Of a stretch of 38,360 bases of DNA, positions 34,687 through 38,360 are shown one piece after another. Under the pieces are notes generated by a model. That model worked only from the letters and a program-made list of their open reading frames with translations, did not search any database and was not told the DNA's origin. The first letter of the stretch is position 1. The number at the start of each line of letters is the position of its first letter. The translations under genes were made by a program, and so were the position numbers. This DNA comes from Oscillospiraceae bacterium (lineage in GTDB: Bacteria > Bacillota > Clostridia > Oscillospirales > Acutalibacteraceae): assembly GCA_015066215.1 (NCBI GenBank), contig SVOU01000003.1, forward strand, positions 1 through 38,360, written 5' to 3'.

Positions 34687-37275
34687 ATGAAAAACCGTTA
34701 TTTTGCACGGCGCATTATCGCCCTTGCCTGTTGCTTTGTGATGGCGATAGCGATGACGGGCTGCGGCGCGGATGACGGCGGCGAGGTGAGTACGACGACT
34801 GCAACAACCACAACAACGGCCGCCGATGCTCCTTCTAACGATGGCGGCGATAAGGGCACGACGGCTGCGACCGGCGGTACGACGACCACGACCACCGGTA
34901 CGACGAACGTGCCGACGGATACAGAAAGCAAGCCCAATCCGCCGACGCGTATTCCCGCGGCGCCGGATAAGCCGTACGTGGATCCGACGACGATCAATGC
35001 GGTGGGCGCCCCTGCACCCGAATGGATGCGCGAGGGCGAGATGTATACCCACGGCACCTATCTCATCCCCGGCGATTTTATGTATGACCTCAACGAGTGG
35101 GCACCCTATTTCAACTTCATTACCGGCTCTGCTTGGAACACCGATACCAACAACACCTACCGCGAGCTTGGTGTGAAGAGCGACTCGTATTTCGACCCCT
35201 ACCACGTTTTCAGCGACCACAACATTACCGTGATGACCGCGCGTGGTGAGTACGTGCAATCAGACTATATCGAGCCGGGTCGCAACGACTTGTACGTGGT
35301 TTGCCACAACTGTCCCGATATGACGCTGCCGTGGGCGTATGACTATATCGACCGCGCCATGTCCTTTGGACAGACGGGTATGTTCTTTGACGATATCCGC
35401 GCTCCCTATGAGAGCATCGCCAAAGCGTATAATACCTGCTACTCCACCAACCACAAACATACGTTGACGGGCACCAATACCTACAACTATTTCCACAGCA
35501 CCCTGCCCGCCATCTACGACTACGTCAAAAAGCAAAATCCCAACTTCTACGTACTGCTCAACGGCGGCAACCCCATGTCGCCCGCCGATGACGTGAGTAC
35601 GCCCAAAACGGTTTGGCCGTTTGCTGACGCACTTATGTGGGAGCACGCTATCTATGACGCCAACACCACCAAGTGGTGCTCGTGGGCGATGCTGAAAAAT
35701 GCGGCGGAGATTTTGAAGCCCGGCATCGACAACGGCAAGGTGGAATTGCTCCTGTCCTATTCCTACAACAAGATGACCAAGCAAAAGGCCTTGGATGCCG
35801 TGAAGTATACGCTGGCCTATTGCCGCCTCTACGACTATATGTGGAGTGATTATAACACTCTGCTGACCTCGCCGCTTGGCTTGGATCAGGTCAAAGAGGT
35901 CTACGGCACCAAGACCGGCCCTGCGGGCGCCTATGGCGTGTTCTACGGTCGCGTGGTGGAGGCAACGAGCGGTGCGGCTATTGCGGGTGTGACCGTGAAG
36001 GCTGGCAATGTCAAGGCGACCACCGACGATAACGGCTACTTCTCCATCAGGACGCCGAAAAACACCACCACCGTGACCCTCACTTGCGACGGCTATAAAA
36101 CCACGTCGCAGCGCTTGACGGGCTATCAGGATAACCTGAAAATGGAAAAGACGAGTGGCAAGACCTATTATGTCGCGCCTTTCGGCAGCAACGACAACGA
36201 CGGTCTGTCCAAAGCCACCCCGTGGCGCAGCATCAACAACGGTGATGCGAAGGGTATTCTCAAGCCCGGTGACACGGTCGTGCTGACCGAGGGTACGTAC
36301 AGCGTGCCCAACCAAACGGTCTACAAGTCTTCCGGTACCGCCGATGCGCCCATCACCTATATAGCGGACGGCTACGTGGTCGTGCGTACGGCACAGGGCA
36401 ACGGTTCTCCGTTTGTGCTGAAAGGTAACTATACGGTGTGGGACGGCATTATCTTTGAAGGCAGCCAAGCGGGCGTGAAGAGCCTGATGACCGTCGTCGG
36501 CAACTATAACCACATCCGCAACTGCGAATTCGGTGATACCGCGTTCTATAACGAAGCCAACAAGCTGTCGGCTGAGTCGGCGGTCACCATTCGCGGTGAA
36601 AACACCAAGTTCCACCACAACGTGCTCGGCAGTGACGTCTATGCGTCGACCGCGTTGCGTGTGGAGGCGAAATCTGCCGAAATCCTGCACAATACCTTTG
36701 ACGGTACCTTGACCGCAGGCGGCAAAACCAAAACGGCACTCACCCTGACCAATGCGGGCGACTCCATCGTGATCAAGAACAATATGTTCAGCACCTACGA
36801 TCAGGCGTACGCAAACGGCAAGGGAGCCACCTTTGCGGGCAACTTCTTCAACAAGACCTCGCGCGATGCGGCTTGTGCCGGCGACAAGGATCAGTTGGAC
36901 AAGGATCCCTGTTTTATGTGGCAACTCTCGGGCGACTATGACCTCAAACGCACCAGCCCCGCTGTCAATGCGGGCGTGTATGCGGGCTTTGCCTATCGCG
37001 GCTCTGCTCCCGACATCGGTGCTTGGGAGACCGCCTACAACGACAACTATGATGCGGTGCTCAACGGCCGCGTGATGACGCGCGTCTTTGCCAACACGGT
37101 GGTGCTGCTCAACACCTCGCTCGCTGAGCAGGTGGTTTCGGTACCGCTTGGCGTGTCCGGCGCGCAGCTCAAAGAAGTTTTGGGCGACAAGATCTGGACG
37201 GCTGACGGCAGTGGCAACCTTCTGGTGACGGTGCCCGCTGACCGCGCACTCATTTTGGTCGGCGTGGACAAATAA
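34687..37275 (+). CDS. Multidomain lipoprotein: TIM-barrel GH-like domain, carboxypeptidase-regulatory-like domain, right-handed beta-helix
   Basis: Lipobox MTGCGAD and Thr-rich linker. Barrel-like segment (YDYIDRAMSFGQTGMFFDDIRAPYES...FYVLLNGGNPMSPADD). VFYGRVVEATSGAAIAGVTVKAGNVKATTDDNGYFSI. YYVAPFGSNDNDGLSKATPWRSINNGDAKGILKPGDTVVLTEGTY followed by beta-helix-like N-rich repeats. Confidence 0.8.
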   Translation: MKNRYFARRIIALACCFVMAIAMTGCGADDGGEVSTTTATTTTTAADAPSNDGGDKGTTAATGGTTTTTTGTTNVPTDTESKPNPPTRIPAAPDKPYVDPTTINAVGAPAPEWMREGEMYTHGTYLIPGDFMYDLNEWAPYFNFITGSAWNTDTNNTYRELGVKSDSYFDPYHVFSDHNITVMTARGEYVQSDYIEPGRNDLYVVCHNCPDMTLPWAYDYIDRAMSFGQTGMFFDDIRAPYESIAKAYNTCYSTNHKHTLTGTNTYNYFHSTLPAIYDYVKKQNPNFYVLLNGGNPMSPADDVSTPKTVWPFADALMWEHAIYDANTTKWCSWAMLKNAAEILKPGIDNGKVELLLSYSYNKMTKQKALDAVKYTLAYCRLYDYMWSDYNTLLTSPLGLDQVKEVYGTKTGPAGAYGVFYGRVVEATSGAAIAGVTVKAGNVKATTDDNGYFSIRTPKNTTTVTLTCDGYKTTSQRLTGYQDNLKMEKTSGKTYYVAPFGSNDNDGLSKATPWRSINNGDAKGILKPGDTVVLTEGTYSVPNQTVYKSSGTADAPITYIADGYVVVRTAQGNGSPFVLKGNYTVWDGIIFEGSQAGVKSLMTVVGNYNHIRNCEFGDTAFYNEANKLSAESAVTIRGENTKFHHNVLGSDVYASTALRVEAKSAEILHNTFDGTLTAGGKTKTALTLTNAGDSIVIKNNMFSTYDQAYANGKGATFAGNFFNKTSRDAACAGDKDQLDKDPCFMWQLSGDYDLKRTSPAVNAGVYAGFAYRGSAPDIGAWETAYNDNYDAVLNGRVMTRVFANTVVLLNTSLAEQVVSVPLGVSGAQLKEVLGDKIWTADGSGNLLVTVPADRALILVGVDK

Positions 37276-37283
37276 TGAACTTA

Positions 37284-37315
37284 AAAAACCGCCGCCTCGT
37301 TTGGCGGCGGTTTTT
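37284..37315 (+). terminator. Intrinsic terminator of the large operon
   Basis: AAAAACCGCCGCC-tcgttt-GGCGGCGGTTTTT directly after the stop at 37275. Confidence 0.92.
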
Positions 37316-37339
37316 GTCCTTTGACAGAAAGGAAACAAT

Positions 37340-38360
37340 ATGCAACGGAAACTTAGTGAACGCGAAAACTTTTTTCGCGTAATGAAAGGTGAAGGGTTTG
37401 AGCGTATTCCGCTGTTTTTAACCCTGTGTGACCGTTTGAAAGAACGATTGCGTACGGAGCGTGGTGTCACAGACTCACAAGCCTATTACGGCATTCCCTT
37501 CGTGTACGCAGGCCCCGCACCTTCGCGTTATCCGGTGGATTACACGCCCTATTACCGTGACAAACAGGTGGATTATATCGGCGAATGGGGTGACGGGCAC
37601 CGCTATGGCAGTATGGAACATTTCACCCACTTCATTCCCTGTATGGACACCTTTGAAACGCCCGAACAGGTGCGTGCATTTCCGCTGCCTGACGTGCTTG
37701 CGGATTATCGCTGGGAAAATACTGCCGCCGAGGTGCAAGCACGCAAAGAACAGGATAAAATCGTCATCGGCAGCATCAATATCGACGTTTTTGAGCCGGC
37801 GTGGTATCTGCGCGGCTTGGAACAGATGCTGATGGATTTTTACGACGACGAAGAGATGGCGTTTGCTTGCCTTGACCGCATCGGTGAATGTAAAGAACAG
37901 GTGGCGGTGCGGTTGGCACAGGCAGGGGTGGACGTTATCGTGTTTGGCGACGACGTAGGCACGCAAAACGGGATGATGATCTCGCCCGCTATGTGGCGCA
38001 AATATTTGCAGCCGCGCCTCAAACAAATTATTCGCCGTGTGAAAGAGACGAGCCCCGACGTTTTGTGCTATTATCATTCCGATGGCGACATCCGCGACAT
38101 TTTGCCGGAACTGTTGGATTGCGGTATGGATATTCTCAACCCCATCCAGCCTGAGTGTATGAACCCCGTCGACATCTATACGCAGTATCACCATCGCGTG
38201 GCGCTGTGGGGAACTATCGGCACGCAAACGACTATGCCGTTTGGCACCGTGGGTGACGTGCGCGAAAAGGCGTTGGAAATGCTGCAGCTCGCTAAAAAAA
38301 GCGGGCGCTTGGTGTTAGCGCCCACTCATTTGCTGGAACCTGAGGTCCCGCTGGAAAATA
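37340..38360 (+). CDS. Uroporphyrinogen decarboxylase (URO-D) family protein, 3'-truncated by the window edge
   Basis: Open from ATG 37340 (RBS AGAAAGGA) to the window end, absent from the ORF track. MQRKLSERENFFRVMKGEGFERIPLFLTL...DVIVFGDDVGTQNGMMISPAMWRKYLQPRLKQIIRRVKE...CYYHSDGDIRDILPELLDCGMDILNPIQPECMNP. Confidence 0.92.
   Translation, partial: MQRKLSERENFFRVMKGEGFERIPLFLTLCDRLKERLRTERGVTDSQAYYGIPFVYAGPAPSRYPVDYTPYYRDKQVDYIGEWGDGHRYGSMEHFTHFIPCMDTFETPEQVRAFPLPDVLADYRWENTAAEVQARKEQDKIVIGSINIDVFEPAWYLRGLEQMLMDFYDDEEMAFACLDRIGECKEQVAVRLAQAGVDVIVFGDDVGTQNGMMISPAMWRKYLQPRLKQIIRRVKETSPDVLCYYHSDGDIRDILPELLDCGMDILNPIQPECMNPVDIYTQYHHRVALWGTIGTQTTMPFGTVGDVREKALEMLQLAKKSGRLVLAPTHLLEPEVPLEN

Noticed and set aside
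11303-37275. Prophage, integrative element or defence island
   Set aside because: No integrase, transposase, phage structural, restriction or toxin-antitoxin proteins recognised; content is consistently carbohydrate uptake and degradation.
33313-37470. Minus-strand ORFs of 648 aa (33313..35259) and 736 aa (35260..37470)
   Set aside because: Shadow ORFs opposite the SBP and TIM-barrel/beta-helix genes; low-complexity H/R/V-rich translations. The second also crosses the terminator and the start of the UroD-like gene.

Overview
The window is a bacterial chromosome segment that looks like Firmicutes/Clostridia (Oscillospiraceae-like), judged only from gene content and style. Positions 1-10.5 kb are mostly ordinary genes: a partial FAD oxidoreductase plus DUF1667 protein, a divergent AraC / UroD-like pair that looks AT-richer than its surroundings, Tex, a NUDIX hydrolase, an M14 peptidase, a YihY/BrkB protein, a divergent HPr-like protein and MtaB. 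A tRNA-Arg(CCG) follows, then an unusual multi-hairpin repeat with GTGAAAT/ATTTCAC punctuation. From about 11.3 to 37.3 kb every supported gene is on the + strand, forming what looks like a two-operon carbohydrate-utilisation locus. Operon 1 (11303-18565) holds two lipoproteins and a wall-anchored protein that share six copies of an apparently uncharacterised ~200-aa domain, plus a GH32 fructosidase lipoprotein. Operon 2 (18705-37275) encodes a Gfo/Idh oxidoreductase, a GH2 enzyme, a 965-aa solute-binding protein with two N-terminal jelly-roll-like repeats, two pairs of sugar ABC permeases with no ATPase, an NHL-TPR-Yip1-like membrane protein, a DUF5696-like lipoprotein, a second solute-binding lipoprotein and a TIM-barrel/beta-helix lipoprotein. 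A second UroD-like CDS runs off the right edge and is absent from the supplied ORF track. The best candidates for something undescribed are the repeated 'LNANQW...IWPTD' domain family next to GH32, and the ATPase-less dual-permease / NHL-Yip1 / DUF5696 transport module. Family names come from reading the translations, with no database search.
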